Source: Candidatus Marsarchaeota archaeon
GTDB taxonomy: Archaea > Micrarchaeota > Micrarchaeia > Micrarchaeales > Micrarchaeaceae
Direction: 5' to 3'
Assembly (NCBI GenBank): GCA_023473665.1
Contig: JAMCYM010000003.1
Coordinates: 124,001-188,000 of the forward strand
DNA length: 64,000 nt
The position numbers were made by a program, and so were the translations under genes. The notes beneath the pieces are model-generated. The model was not told where the DNA came from, ran no database searches, and saw only the letters and a program-made list of their open reading frames with translations. Shown here in pieces: positions 16,679-25,278 of this stretch. Position 1 is the first letter of the stretch. Each line of letters begins with the position of its first letter.

Positions 16679-17341
16679 TCAAAGTTTTTTAAGCACTGCG
16701 AACAGGTGCAGCTTGTCGTACGGCTCTATGTCCACCGTTTCAATCACCTCAAAAGCGCCCTTGAGGCTTTCAAGCGCCTCGCTGAAGACCTTCTCCGGCC
16801 GCTTTCCGACGTCTATGCTCTGCGACTTTATTGCGAAATAGGCGTAGCCGCCTTTCTTCAGGAACCTGCTGTTCCTGAGCAGTATTTGCGATTGCTCCTT
16901 AGCCGAAACGTCCTGGTATAGTGCGTCGCACGTGCCAACATCATCTGCATAGCCGCTCACGTTATTTGCATCTGCAAGTATCGGCAGCATGTTAGGCCTG
17001 CGCTCGCAGACGCGCAGCAGCTCGCGCATGTTGCGTTCCGAGAGCTCTATGCAGTACACGAGGCCCTTTTTGCCTACTATGTCGCTCACGTGGCTTGCTG
17101 TGGTGCCTGTGGCAGCGCCGAGGTACAGCACGCTCGACCCGGGCTTTATCTCCATGTGCTTCATGCCGTTGAGTATCGCAGCAGAGAGCTTGCTCCTGTA
17201 GGGGTTCCACGACCTGTATTCAACTTCGCCTTCCCGGAACAGCTCCTCGTTATAAACCTTTGCGCCGCCGACAAGATTGACAGTGGCGAGCCTCTCGCCG
17301 AGCATATACACGCCGTCGAAAAGCCTGCGCGGCCGCTCCAT
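16679..17341 (-). CDS. flpA: Fibrillarin-like rRNA/tRNA 2'-O-methyltransferase
   Basis: A 220-residue catalytic subunit of box C/D RNPs. The N-terminal subdomain is followed by the SAM-binding VLYLGAATGTTASHVSDIVG, VYCIELSERNMRELL and LYQDVSAKEQSQILLRNS, all classical fibrillarin. The usual partner Nop5 is not in this window. GGTGTT/GGTGA lies before the ATG and a TTATTTATAG TATA box about 35-45 bp upstream. Confidence 0.94.
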   Translation of the reverse strand: MERPRRLFDGVYMLGERLATVNLVGGAKVYNEELFREGEVEYRSWNPYRSKLSAAILNGMKHMEIKPGSSVLYLGAATGTTASHVSDIVGKKGLVYCIELSERNMRELLRVCERRPNMLPILADANNVSGYADDVGTCDALYQDVSAKEQSQILLRNSRFLKKGGYAYFAIKSQSIDVGKRPEKVFSEALESLKGAFEVIETVDIEPYDKLHLFAVLKKL

Positions 17342-17409
17342 TCACCAACACCGGAAAAGATTAGACGGCTCCAGCTATAAATAAGTATTGAGAGGTCATT
17401 CCTGTCTGT

Positions 17410-17781
17410 TCAGCGGCCGTTTAGACGCGTCCATGTGTATCCTATCAGATTCCTTACCAGCTCCTCCTTTCTGGACAGATCCCCGCTCTTCTCTCTCGTG
17501 CTGACCGCTTCCTCCTCAAGCTCCTCGCGCTCGTCATCAGCCAGCGCGCTGTCTATCTCGTCGGTCTCCGTCGCCATCCCGAGCCTGCGGTTCAGGTACG
17601 TCATGCTGGCGTTCTTCGGCGGAGTGCGCCGTTCTGTCGATATGAACAGGGCCCTGAGGAGATTCTTTGCGGCCCTCGCGTACAGGATTGAGGCGGTCGC
17701 GTAGTTCCTGCTTCGCGCGTGCTTCTTCGCAGTTTCGAAGTCCTTCACGGCTGCGCTGAACAGCTTCCTTACCTGCACCAT
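17410..17781 (-). CDS. Small helical protein, HEPN-like
   Basis: A 123-residue all-helical protein. The N-terminal half (FSAAVKDFETAKKHARSRNY, then ATASILYARAAKNLLRALF) resembles a HEPN nucleotide-binding helical bundle, but the RxxxxH active site of HEPN nucleases is not evident. The second half is very acidic (Glu/Asp run). I prefer the ATG at 17781 over the TTG at 17790. A TATTTAAG box near 17811-17818 may also serve the divergent kinase gene. Confidence 0.6.
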   Translation of the reverse strand: MVQVRKLFSAAVKDFETAKKHARSRNYATASILYARAAKNLLRALFISTERRTPPKNASMTYLNRRLGMATETDEIDSALADDEREELEEEAVSTREKSGDLSRKEELVRNLIGYTWTRLNGR

Positions 17782-17862
17782 CCACACCAATTGTCATTTC
17801 CAAATCACACTTAAATACTTTGACACACAAATTTGATTAACGCGATATAAACTCTGGTAGTT

Positions 17863-20091
17863 ATGGTAGAGAACTTCCTCATAGGCAAATTCCTCACAGA
17901 CATAATTCCGACGGCATCCAGCGCCAGCGGCGAGGCGGATTTGATAAAAAACTTCACCGGCACGGTCAAGGAGTTTTTCGGGATAGACAGCGCCCGCGTC
18001 GATACAGTATACGGCTCCGAGAGCAAGGGCAGCGCCATCGTGGAGTATCTCACCAACACCAGAAAGGCGTACATAGACAACCAGCTCAGCAAGTATTCCG
18101 AGTTTCCCGAGCTGGTGGCATACCGCAATCAGGGATTCCTCAGCGGCGCCTTCCTGCCCATAATGGCGCACGGCAAGGTGATAGCGGTGCTTGAGATGCT
18201 GTCTAACCAGGAGAGCAAGTTCTCGGGCGACCTCGTCGACAGCATAGCATTCGGCGCTGCGTTCCTGGGCTTCTCCCTCGCATACAAGGTCGAGGCAGAC
18301 CGGAATGTAAGGCTCGCGGGCTACTTCGACTCGGCCTTCGGCTCCGGAATACCCCAGTTCCTGGTATCGTCATCGAACTCTATAGTGAAGGCAAACAAGG
18401 CGGCCATGAAGGCGTTCCCGTCTCTCGCGTCAAATCCCTCAATAGCTGGAGCCATAGGCATGGACTTCGCCAGGCTCGCCCAGCTCTCCGGGGGCAGGTC
18501 GGTGACCACGGAAGTCAGCCAGGGCATGGTGGTGCGCGTCTCGGCGTCGAAGGTCAGCGATTCAATCATTCACGTCGTAGCAGAGGACATAACATACGCC
18601 AGCAGGTTTATGGAGCTAGCAGACGCCATAGGGCAGGGAAGCGACGTAGCTGTGTTATTCCTCGATGACAATCTGGCCGTGAGGGAGATATTCGGCAGCC
18701 TGGGCGCGCAGTTCGCAGATTCCAAGAATGCGCTGCTCGGCAAGAGTATAAGCGACCTGCTCGGCATAAGTATTGCAGATACGAACCACGGCAGCCAGCG
18801 CCCCGCACTGCAGAAGGCCGGTTCGGCAGATATGGCGCTCCCTAACGGCAACAGGATAATGGTCCACTACGCGCTGCACAGCACGCCTCTCTCATCGCTC
18901 ATTGTGGTGGCCAACGCAGACCTTGAGAAATACGTGGCCGGCCTGAAGCACGGCCTTGACGATTTCGTTAACACGACCTCCGACGTGGTGATCGTTACAG
19001 ACGAACAGGGCTATATAACCGACTGCAACATGCCCGTGGAGCACGCGCTCGGCTATGCGAAGGAGGAGCTTGTCGGCAAGAACATAAGGGATTTGTATAC
19101 CGATACGGCAGAGCTGGACAAGGACCTCGCGTATGTGCGCTCGGGAGGCAACATAGACAACACGTACGTGAACGTGCTGAAGGAGAACGGCGAAGTCATA
19201 CCTGCAACTCATTCGATCAGGCAGCTGCGCAGCGGCCCTGAACCATCATACATGTTCCTGGTAAAAGAACTGTGGACGAAGAACCTTATGGCCGACCAGG
19301 CAAAGGGCATCAGGGAACGCGACACCCAGATAAAGAACCTGAAGCAGGCAAGCGACCTGAAGTCGCAGTTCATCTACAACATATCACACGAGCTGAAGAC
19401 GCCGTTGACCAACATAAAGGGCTTCGCCAAGCTGATGTACGAGGGCGACTTCGGCGAACTCAATGCCGAGCAGAAGGAATACGTGAAGACCATACTGGAC
19501 GAATCGGACAGGCTCATGCTCATAATAACGCAGGTGCTCGACGCAGCGAAGCTCGACGCGCAGAAGGTCAAGCTCGAGGTGCGCGAGATGAACATGCGCG
19601 ACATATACGAGAACCCGAGCATAAAGGCGCTGGAGGAAACGGCGCACAACAAGGGCCTCTCGTTCAGCTGGAACGTCGGCTATGACGTGCCCAACATAAT
19701 GGCCGACCCGAACAGGCTCATACAGGTATTCGTCAACCTGATAGGCAACTCGATAAAGTTCACTGAGAAGGGCGGCATAACGGTGCAGATCTCGCGGAAG
19801 AGCAGGAAGACCATACAGTGCAAGGTCGCAGATACCGGCATAGGCATAAGCGACGAGGACAAGAAGAAGATATTCAGGAAGTTCTACCAGGCCCAGAAGA
19901 AGAACCTGGTGAGGCCGGACGGCACCGGGACAGGCCTCGGGCTCTCGATAACGAGGGACATAGTGAGCCTGCATGGGGGCAAGATAACATTCGAGTCGCA
20001 GCTTGGGAGGGGCACCACGTTCACCGTGCTGCTGCCTGTGGCGAAGACCGAGCGCAGGAAGTCGAAGCAGCAGGCGCCCCAGCCTAAGTGA
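17863..20091 (+). CDS. Soluble multi-PAS sensor histidine kinase
   Basis: A 742-residue kinase without membrane segments, so it senses a cytosolic signal. Order: GAF-like domain (~20-150), three PAS-like domains (~165-270, ~275-375, ~385-480; the last is the clearest, TSDVVIVTDEQGYITDCN...GYAKEELVGKNI), a short coiled coil, HisKA with the phosphorylated His509 (IYNISHELKTPLTN), and HATPase_c with N-box VNLIGNSIKFT, G1 DTGIGI and G2 GTGLGLSI. All catalytic boxes are intact. Its likely partner is the response regulator 82 bp downstream. Two-component systems are uncommon in DPANN archaea, so transfer is possible, although codon use matches the neighbours. Confidence 0.93.
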   Translation: MVENFLIGKFLTDIIPTASSASGEADLIKNFTGTVKEFFGIDSARVDTVYGSESKGSAIVEYLTNTRKAYIDNQLSKYSEFPELVAYRNQGFLSGAFLPIMAHGKVIAVLEMLSNQESKFSGDLVDSIAFGAAFLGFSLAYKVEADRNVRLAGYFDSAFGSGIPQFLVSSSNSIVKANKAAMKAFPSLASNPSIAGAIGMDFARLAQLSGGRSVTTEVSQGMVVRVSASKVSDSIIHVVAEDITYASRFMELADAIGQGSDVAVLFLDDNLAVREIFGSLGAQFADSKNALLGKSISDLLGISIADTNHGSQRPALQKAGSADMALPNGNRIMVHYALHSTPLSSLIVVANADLEKYVAGLKHGLDDFVNTTSDVVIVTDEQGYITDCNMPVEHALGYAKEELVGKNIRDLYTDTAELDKDLAYVRSGGNIDNTYVNVLKENGEVIPATHSIRQLRSGPEPSYMFLVKELWTKNLMADQAKGIRERDTQIKNLKQASDLKSQFIYNISHELKTPLTNIKGFAKLMYEGDFGELNAEQKEYVKTILDESDRLMLIITQVLDAAKLDAQKVKLEVREMNMRDIYENPSIKALEETAHNKGLSFSWNVGYDVPNIMADPNRLIQVFVNLIGNSIKFTEKGGITVQISRKSRKTIQCKVADTGIGISDEDKKKIFRKFYQAQKKNLVRPDGTGTGLGLSITRDIVSLHGGKITFESQLGRGTTFTVLLPVAKTERRKSKQQAPQPK

Positions 20092-20173
20092 GCACCCGCA
20101 AGTCCCGGGACTGATATGCGCCCCGCGGGCAAGATATATTATTCCTTGCGCTGAATCTATACTGGTGACTGGC

Positions 20174-21379
20174 ATGGAGAACGCGACCGATTACGGTAAG
20201 GAGGTGCTGGACGTCATAAACGAGCGCCAGCAGATAGCCTACAATGAGCTTACCGACCTGATGTTCAGCAGGGGGGTGCCCAAGGACAGGCTGATGTCGG
20301 CCCTTGCGCTGCTTGAGGCCAGCAAGGCGATAGCGTCAAGGAGCAGCGGAGGCATACTGACGTATTACGTGCTCCAGGCCGACAACGCGCTAAGGAAGGT
20401 GCTTGTTGTCGAGGACGACCGCAACATCAATAAGCTCATGGCTCTCTCGCTCGGAAAGGGCTTCGAGATAAGCCAGGTCTATGACGGCGACGAGGCGGTG
20501 AGGGCCGTGCAATCCAACAGACCCGACCTCGTGATACTCGACCTCATGCTGCCAGGCAGGGACGGCCTCGACATATGCCAGACGATAAAGAGCGATCCTT
20601 CGCTGAGCAACACGATAGTAATACTCGTCAGCGCCATGGACTCCACGAGCAACAGGTTCAAGGGGCTTAAGTACGGCGCGGACTACTACATAAAGAAGCC
20701 ATTCGATCCGGTGGAGCTGCGCACTCTTGTAACATTGTTCCTGAGGAAGAAGGGTAAGAAGTTCGATGCGCTCATAGACCTGCCAGACGAGGAGCGCATA
20801 TCGGCAGAGGTTGAGCGCGCCCTCAAGGAAGGAGAAACCTACGCGATAGGCACCCTGCGCATCGATAATCTCGGTGCATATGCGAAGAGGTTCGGCGAGC
20901 ATTCCGCCATGGTCATACTCAGGCTAACATCACAGCTGCTCCAGGACACGGTGAAGAGCAAATCGCCGAACGTCTTCGTGGGCTTCCTTAACAGCGACGA
21001 GTTCGTCATAGCCGGGATGAAGGATGGCGTCTCTGCCGCAGTTGCAGAGATGCAGCAGGAGTTCGGTGCTGTGCTGCCGTTCATACTGCAGGACGAGGGC
21101 TACAGGCAGATAGACCTGAACGTAGACAGCCTTTTCGAGTCGAAGGAGGTGCCTAAGATATCGCTCGTCTACTCGGAGACAGACAAGGATAGCCTTAAGT
21201 CGCGCAGGAGCGAGGTCCTCGAGAGCCGAGGTCCAGAAAGGGGCAACATCGGCACCTACACCTACGAAGAGCTGCAGAAGCTCCTGAGCAGGGACAACCT
21301 GGACATAAGCATAACCAGGGACAACAACGGGGTCCACATACGCATTGGCAAGGGTCCTGAGAATGAAGAGGCCGAATAG
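20174..21379 (+). CDS. Response regulator with N-terminal helical and C-terminal GGDEF-like domains
   Basis: A 401-residue protein. Residues 1-70 look like a winged-helix/helical domain. Residues ~74-195 are a complete receiver: VVEDD acidic pocket, phospho-acceptor Asp123 (VILDLMLPG), LVSAMD with Ser, and KKPFDP with the conserved Lys. Residues ~215-345 have the spacing of a GGDEF domain (LRIDNLGAYAKRFGEHSAMVILR, then FLNSDEFVIAG in place of RxGGDEFxxL) but the GG pair is lost, so it is probably not a cyclase. The ATG at 20174 has GGTGACT as SD and an own TATA-like box near 20131-20141. It likely takes phosphate from the upstream kinase. Confidence 0.88.
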   Translation: MENATDYGKEVLDVINERQQIAYNELTDLMFSRGVPKDRLMSALALLEASKAIASRSSGGILTYYVLQADNALRKVLVVEDDRNINKLMALSLGKGFEISQVYDGDEAVRAVQSNRPDLVILDLMLPGRDGLDICQTIKSDPSLSNTIVILVSAMDSTSNRFKGLKYGADYYIKKPFDPVELRTLVTLFLRKKGKKFDALIDLPDEERISAEVERALKEGETYAIGTLRIDNLGAYAKRFGEHSAMVILRLTSQLLQDTVKSKSPNVFVGFLNSDEFVIAGMKDGVSAAVAEMQQEFGAVLPFILQDEGYRQIDLNVDSLFESKEVPKISLVYSETDKDSLKSRRSEVLESRGPERGNIGTYTYEELQKLLSRDNLDISITRDNNGVHIRIGKGPENEEAE

Positions 21380-21932
21380 CGCAGCTCCGCGGCACAATGC
21401 AAAGGCTCAGCAGGCGCTCGACTTCATGGTGTCATACGGCATAGCGCTGCTTATAATCGCGATAGCGCTTTACGTGGTGATGCAGCTCGGCACGTCAGGC
21501 TTCTCGTCGGGGCCGCAATCGTGCACGCCGACTCCCCCGTTCCTCTGCATTTCGTATGCGATAAATACGACTGGCGCGGTGCTCATAAGGCTGGTGCAGG
21601 CGTCAGGCGGCACCATCACAGTCACGGCAATGGCATGCTCGAGCGCCGTGAACGCCACGAACAGCAGCAGGCCCGCATACGGCAACGTGCATTTGCTAAG
21701 CTACTCGGCCGCGCCCTCGTACTACCCAAACAACGATCTCAATGGCGGGGTTACCATCTACAGCGGTAGCTCCGCGCGCCTCTCCACATACTGCTACGGC
21801 ATCCTCGGCATTGCCTCGTCAGGCGTCGGCAACGAGTTCAACGGCTACCTATGGATAAACTACACGAGCTCCGCGCTGCCGCAGACACACATAGTCAGCA
21901 TGGTGGCGCAGTTCAATACCAAATACTCCTAG
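21363..21932 (+). CDS. Pilin-like protein with class III signal peptide
   Basis: A 189-residue protein whose N-terminus has the archaeal class III (type IV prepilin) layout: short basic leader, KA-QQALDF cleavage region and a 20-residue hydrophobic helix (MVSYGIALLIIAIALYVV). The +5 Glu of typical pilins is Asp. The globular part is Ser/Thr/Tyr-rich with N-glycosylation sequons (NTT, NAT, NSS, NYT) and four or more Cys, so disulfides are likely. The ATG at 21363 overlaps the end of the response regulator, hinting that the two-component pair and this surface fibre subunit are linked. Confidence 0.75.
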   Translation: MKRPNSAAPRHNAKAQQALDFMVSYGIALLIIAIALYVVMQLGTSGFSSGPQSCTPTPPFLCISYAINTTGAVLIRLVQASGGTITVTAMACSSAVNATNSSRPAYGNVHLLSYSAAPSYYPNNDLNGGVTIYSGSSARLSTYCYGILGIASSGVGNEFNGYLWINYTSSALPQTHIVSMVAQFNTKYS

Positions 21933-22000
21933 CAGTCGCAATATAAATATAAACCTTTAGAGCGTTAAGCATTCTGGCAATCGGGCTTTGCGTGGTAAAA

Positions 22001-22834
22001 ATGCGCTCCTATCTGGTGTTTGCAATTGCTGCATTCATGCTCTTGAGCATGGCCGGCGCCTCATATGTTTCGATACTTGAGCCTTACAACGCCACGATAT
22101 CGGGCGCGAACGGCAGCATATACCTTGGCAAGGTAGGGCCCGGCCAGACGTTCACCGTGACGATATCGTCAACGACAACGAACAGCTCGGGGACATTGCT
22201 GAATTACGCATGGAACGAGTTCAACGTCAGCGATCTGCCGCAGGGTTGGATTGCCAAGAACTCAGGCCTCTACAGGCAGACGCTCTCGGTCGAGGTCACT
22301 CCATCGTCGAATGCCAGGAACGGCACGTACAGCTTCATGCTCACTGCCATAAACATAGGCAACTACTCGAAGGTGGGCTCGGTCAGCTTCAAGGCATACG
22401 TCAACGTGACGCCTGACGTGTTCCACCTTCAGGTCAGCCCCAAGAGCGTCGCGAGCGGCGTCGGCTCTCCTACCAACATCTACATAACGATAAACAACAC
22501 GGGCGTGTCTGACAGTCCGTTCGTCATAAACGTGAGCGGCCTGCCCGCATGGAGCGTGGCGCCACAAGCCGTAATAGCCCTGCACCACACCACAGGCACG
22601 TTCATCTACCCGATATACCAGTATACGCCAGGCGTATACAAGGCAGATGTGCATGTCTCGTCCCTGGAAAGCCCATTGGTGTACAAGAGCGAGAACGTGA
22701 CGCTTACCGTCAGGGCAAGCCTGTCCAGCGACTACAAAGCCATAGGGATGGGCTCCGTGACGTTCCCCATTGTGTACGAGCCTGCATACGCTGTCATGTA
22801 CTTGATAAGCCTAATTTTCGGCAATGCAAAATAA
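22001..22834 (+). CDS. Secreted surface protein with beta-sandwich repeats
   Basis: A 277-residue protein with a Sec signal peptide (residues 1-22, ending MAGASYV) and an Asn/Ser/Thr-rich beta-rich body resembling CARDB/NEW3-type domains (PGQTFTVTISSTT..., SGVGSPTNIYITINNTGVSDSPF). It has a weak C-terminal hydrophobic segment and many N-glycosylation sequons. It has its own TATA box (TAAATATAAACC, about 21943-21954) and a GTGGT SD before the ATG at 22001. Likely part of the cell envelope. Function unknown. Confidence 0.75.
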   Translation: MRSYLVFAIAAFMLLSMAGASYVSILEPYNATISGANGSIYLGKVGPGQTFTVTISSTTTNSSGTLLNYAWNEFNVSDLPQGWIAKNSGLYRQTLSVEVTPSSNARNGTYSFMLTAINIGNYSKVGSVSFKAYVNVTPDVFHLQVSPKSVASGVGSPTNIYITINNTGVSDSPFVINVSGLPAWSVAPQAVIALHHTTGTFIYPIYQYTPGVYKADVHVSSLESPLVYKSENVTLTVRASLSSDYKAIGMGSVTFPIVYEPAYAVMYLISLIFGNAK

Positions 22835-22857
22835 TCGATGGCAAGGGCGTCTTTCAT

Positions 22858-23562
22858 ATGTCGGAGAAAAAGGGCAAGAAGGAAAAGAACGAGTTCAACG
22901 TCCATTTCGTGAAGCTCGCCAGCCTTATCGATCTGGCAAGGTACGTGTGCGACTTTACGCCAACGCTGCCGCCGATATACTCGTTCAAGGAAAACGGCAA
23001 GTACAGGTTCTTCTCGGAAGGCGAGAAGATTGATGACACGCGCCTCATATACTACACCGAGAGCGACTCTACCGGCCGATATGGGATATACGCGCCGGTA
23101 AACCAGTCTGCCAAGGAGAGCTTCCACGTGCTTGACAGGTACGAAAAGGACGACTACAAGGTATACAAGTTCAACATCGTCGAATTCCTCAGCAGGCCGT
23201 ACAAGGAAAAGGATGTCAAGGCCGGTACTATAGCATACGTGCGCATAAAGGAGCCTGAGCCGCTCGTCACCGCGCTGATGAGCAGGGGGATGAGCGAGGA
23301 GATGATGAACAAGGTCTACCTGTTCAGCCACAATGGCGAGACCTTCGTAGGCACTTTCGACCTCCTTGGCGCAGACGACACCAGGGTTTTCCTCTTCTCA
23401 AAGATCGAAATGAAGGAACCATGCGGCTTCTTCCGCTACAGCTATGCGACCGACAAGCTCGAAGGCACGAACGAGCCGTTCGAGAGCCAGTACACTTACG
23501 TGCGCATAATAAACCTGGCTGAGCCGCCGCCTGGCTTCAGGCCGGAGGGCACGAAGCTCTGA
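22858..23562 (+). CDS. Uncharacterised soluble protein
   Basis: A 234-residue protein that I do not recognise. It has a Lys/Glu-rich start (MSEKKGKKEKNE), no signal peptide, no membrane segment, and alternating beta/alpha character. It starts 23 bp after the secreted protein and may share its transcript. The ATG at 22858 is the only sensible start. The downstream 47 bp contain the promoter of tRNA-Asn. Confidence 0.7.
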   Translation: MSEKKGKKEKNEFNVHFVKLASLIDLARYVCDFTPTLPPIYSFKENGKYRFFSEGEKIDDTRLIYYTESDSTGRYGIYAPVNQSAKESFHVLDRYEKDDYKVYKFNIVEFLSRPYKEKDVKAGTIAYVRIKEPEPLVTALMSRGMSEEMMNKVYLFSHNGETFVGTFDLLGADDTRVFLFSKIEMKEPCGFFRYSYATDKLEGTNEPFESQYTYVRIINLAEPPPGFRPEGTKL

Positions 23563-23609
23563 CAGGCAACGCATAAAAAGCATCTGAAGCAAATGAAATG
23601 GCACAACAT

Positions 23610-23681
23610 GCCCGAATAGCTCAATGGTAGAGCGAGCGGCTGTTAACCGCTAGGTTGCAGGTTCGATCCCTGCTTCGGGCG
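23610..23681 (+). tRNA. tRNA-Asn (GUU)
   Basis: A complete 72-nt cloverleaf: acceptor GCCCGAA/TTCGGGC, D-arm GCTC/GAGC, anticodon stem AGCGG/CCGCT with loop CTGTTAA, T-arm GCAGG-TTCGATC-CCTGC, discriminator G. The CCA is not encoded. A TATA-like CATAAAAAG (about 23571-23579) lies upstream. The last 9 bases and 3 flanking bases recur 0.94 kb downstream. Confidence 0.97.
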
Positions 23682-23686
23682 ATGCA

Positions 23687-24529
23687 TTACGCAGTCGTCT
23701 TCGATTTTGTCCTCTGCTTCGAAGCGAGCCGTTGCATCGATTCCGTGAACGCCCTTACATTGCCAAAATCGTAGACCGAATCGTATGGGATTATGGCGCC
23801 CTTGTACTTTATGCCGCTCTCTATCTGCAGCCTGAGCGCCTCCTTGACGTCAATCTCCCCATTGACCCTGTCTGATTTCCTGATGAAATCGAAAATTCTG
23901 GCGTCTGTGGTGAAGAGCGGCACTATCCGTATAGGATTCTGGAACGACTGCGGCTTTACTGCAAGGCTGGTAATCGTGCCGTCTTTTCCTAGTTCGACGG
24001 TGCTATAGTTCTTCTTGCCGAATTCCTCTTCGCTAATCTGCATCTGCGCCAGGGCTACGGAGTTGCCGCTAAGTTCCGGCAGGTCATTGATTATCGTGTC
24101 AGATGCAGCCACCATGAACTCGTTTTTAATCTTGCTTTCGGCAAGAAGCAGCATGTAGCCGGTTCCCAGCGGTTCATCTACCTTGATAAAATCTATTTTT
24201 GTGGAATTCAGTTTCGAATAAAAGGCTTTTAGCTCGCCGGCCTCTGCGTCTTTGCCCTTCGCCAGCAGGTACTCCACCAAACCGTTGTTCGGCGTGAAAT
24301 GCCTCTCTATTATCTGCCCGCTTGTGCCCTTGTCGATCGGTATAATGAAATGATTGATGCCGTATCTTTCCTTGAGACCCTCAAAAACAACCTGTATTAT
24401 CGGCTCAACCTTCCCGTTGTAAGGCACAGAAAGCATGGCCTTTGGAAGTTCTATGGTCGCTGGCATGAGCCGCGTAGCCCTGCCTGCAGCCAGCAGTATG
24501 CATTGCTTGTCCACCATGTGCTCACTCAT
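23687..24529 (-). CDS. Sugar-phosphate nucleotidyltransferase
   Basis: A 280-residue member of the RmlA/GlmU-type NTP-transferase family that activates sugars for glycan synthesis. It has the nucleotide-binding loop LLAAGRATRLMP...LPKAML near the N-terminus, DEPLGTGYMLLLAESKI, and the metal Asp in AASDTIIND. No left-handed helix acyltransferase domain follows. The sugar cannot be assigned. The ATG at 24529 is about 25 bp below a TTTTTATATG TATA box, so further upstream ATGs are rejected. It lies between the tRNA-Asn gene and a copy of the tRNA 3' end. Confidence 0.85.
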   Translation of the reverse strand: MSEHMVDKQCILLAAGRATRLMPATIELPKAMLSVPYNGKVEPIIQVVFEGLKERYGINHFIIPIDKGTSGQIIERHFTPNNGLVEYLLAKGKDAEAGELKAFYSKLNSTKIDFIKVDEPLGTGYMLLLAESKIKNEFMVAASDTIINDLPELSGNSVALAQMQISEEEFGKKNYSTVELGKDGTITSLAVKPQSFQNPIRIVPLFTTDARIFDFIRKSDRVNGEIDVKEALRLQIESGIKYKGAIIPYDSVYDFGNVRAFTESMQRLASKQRTKSKTTA

Positions 24530-24609
24530 TGTATTTCCAAGCATTCGCATATAAAAATGCTTCATGGCGATACGTCAGCGATTAAATGAATGCCATTGGC
24601 ATATCAAGC

Positions 24610-24621
24610 CTTCGGGCGATG
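24610..24621. repeat. 12-bp direct repeat of the tRNA-Asn 3' end (att-like)
   Basis: CTTCGGGCGATG here repeats 23673-23684 exactly, where it spans the 3' end of tRNA-Asn and the three bases beyond. Integrative elements that target tRNA genes leave such direct repeats. The bounded 0.9 kb holds only the nucleotidyltransferase gene and no integrase, so it could be a decayed or excised remnant. Confidence 0.45.
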
Positions 24622-24674
24622 ACCCCTCTGGTCAACCCCCCGTGCTACAAGGTACACAGTGGCATAACATTTCT

Positions 24675-24699
24675 ATATATATCATAATATGATATATAT
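24675..24699. promoter_or_regulatory. Palindromic operator overlapping the promoter of the copper operon
   Basis: An inverted repeat with 11-bp arms (ATATATATCAT / ATGATATATAT) separated by 3 bp ends 1 bp before the ATG at 24701. It includes the only TATA-like sequence for the operon. PadR dimers bind such palindromes, so the PadR-TRASH protein encoded next probably represses its own operon here and leaves on metal binding. Confidence 0.65.
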
Positions 24700-24700
24700 T

Positions 24701-25132
24701 ATGCCAGACATCGAGATAAAGAATATGGTGAAGCTCTTCACTGTCCTTCTGCTAAGCGAGAAGGAGCAGTACGGCTACGAAATAATGAAGGAGGTGGGGA
24801 AGAAGACAGGGAAGAAGGTAAGCCCAGGGCAGATATACCCATTCCTGAAACAGCTAAAGGAGTACAGTTATGTTGAAACCAGGGGCAGGGCAGAGAGGGA
24901 CAAGCAGACATACTATCTGACATCTGAGGGCCGGCAGTTCGTGGCGCGGCTTTCAGACAAGTTCGACAGCCTGTTTGAAATCGCGATAAAGCCCAAGCTC
25001 ACAACATGTGCGCATTGTGGCTGCGAGATATACAAAGGGGGCTACAAGGGGAAGGTAGGCGGCAAATACCTCAACTTCTGCTGTGAGAACTGCGCCAAGA
25101 GCTATAGGGAAATGAATGCTAAAAAACGATGA
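24701..25132 (+). CDS. PadR-family regulator fused to a TRASH metal-binding domain
   Basis: A 143-residue protein. Residues ~1-85 are a PadR winged helix (LLSEKEQYGYEIMKEV, GQIYPFLKQLKEYSYVE, YYLTSEGRQFV). Residues ~100-140 form a TRASH motif (CAHCGCEIYKG...YLNFCCENCAKSY), a Cys-rich domain that binds copper or related metals. This is the layout of archaeal metal-responsive repressors. It heads an operon with a YHS protein, a Cys-rich protein and a copper ATPase, each a few bases apart. Confidence 0.88.
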   Translation: MPDIEIKNMVKLFTVLLLSEKEQYGYEIMKEVGKKTGKKVSPGQIYPFLKQLKEYSYVETRGRAERDKQTYYLTSEGRQFVARLSDKFDSLFEIAIKPKLTTCAHCGCEIYKGGYKGKVGGKYLNFCCENCAKSYREMNAKKR

Positions 25133-25136
25133 GAAT

Positions 25137-25277
25137 ATGAAAGATCCTGTATGTGGCATGGAAATCGGAAAGGACTCTAAGTTCGAGAGCGACTATAACG
25201 GCAAGAAGTACTGCTTCTGTTCTGCGTCATGCAAGCAAAGCTTCGACAAGGAACCAGGCAAGTACGCCAAGGGATGA
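25137..25277 (+). CDS. Small YHS-domain metal-binding protein
   Basis: A 46-residue single YHS domain: DPVCGMEIGKD, then YNGKKYCFCSASCKQSFDKEP. YHS domains bind copper or heavy metals; this may be a chaperone delivering ions to the ATPase, whose own N-terminus carries the same domain. It starts 4 bp after the PadR gene, and the following gene begins 1 bp after its stop. Confidence 0.85.
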   Translation: MKDPVCGMEIGKDSKFESDYNGKKYCFCSASCKQSFDKEPGKYAKG

Positions 25278-25278
25278 A

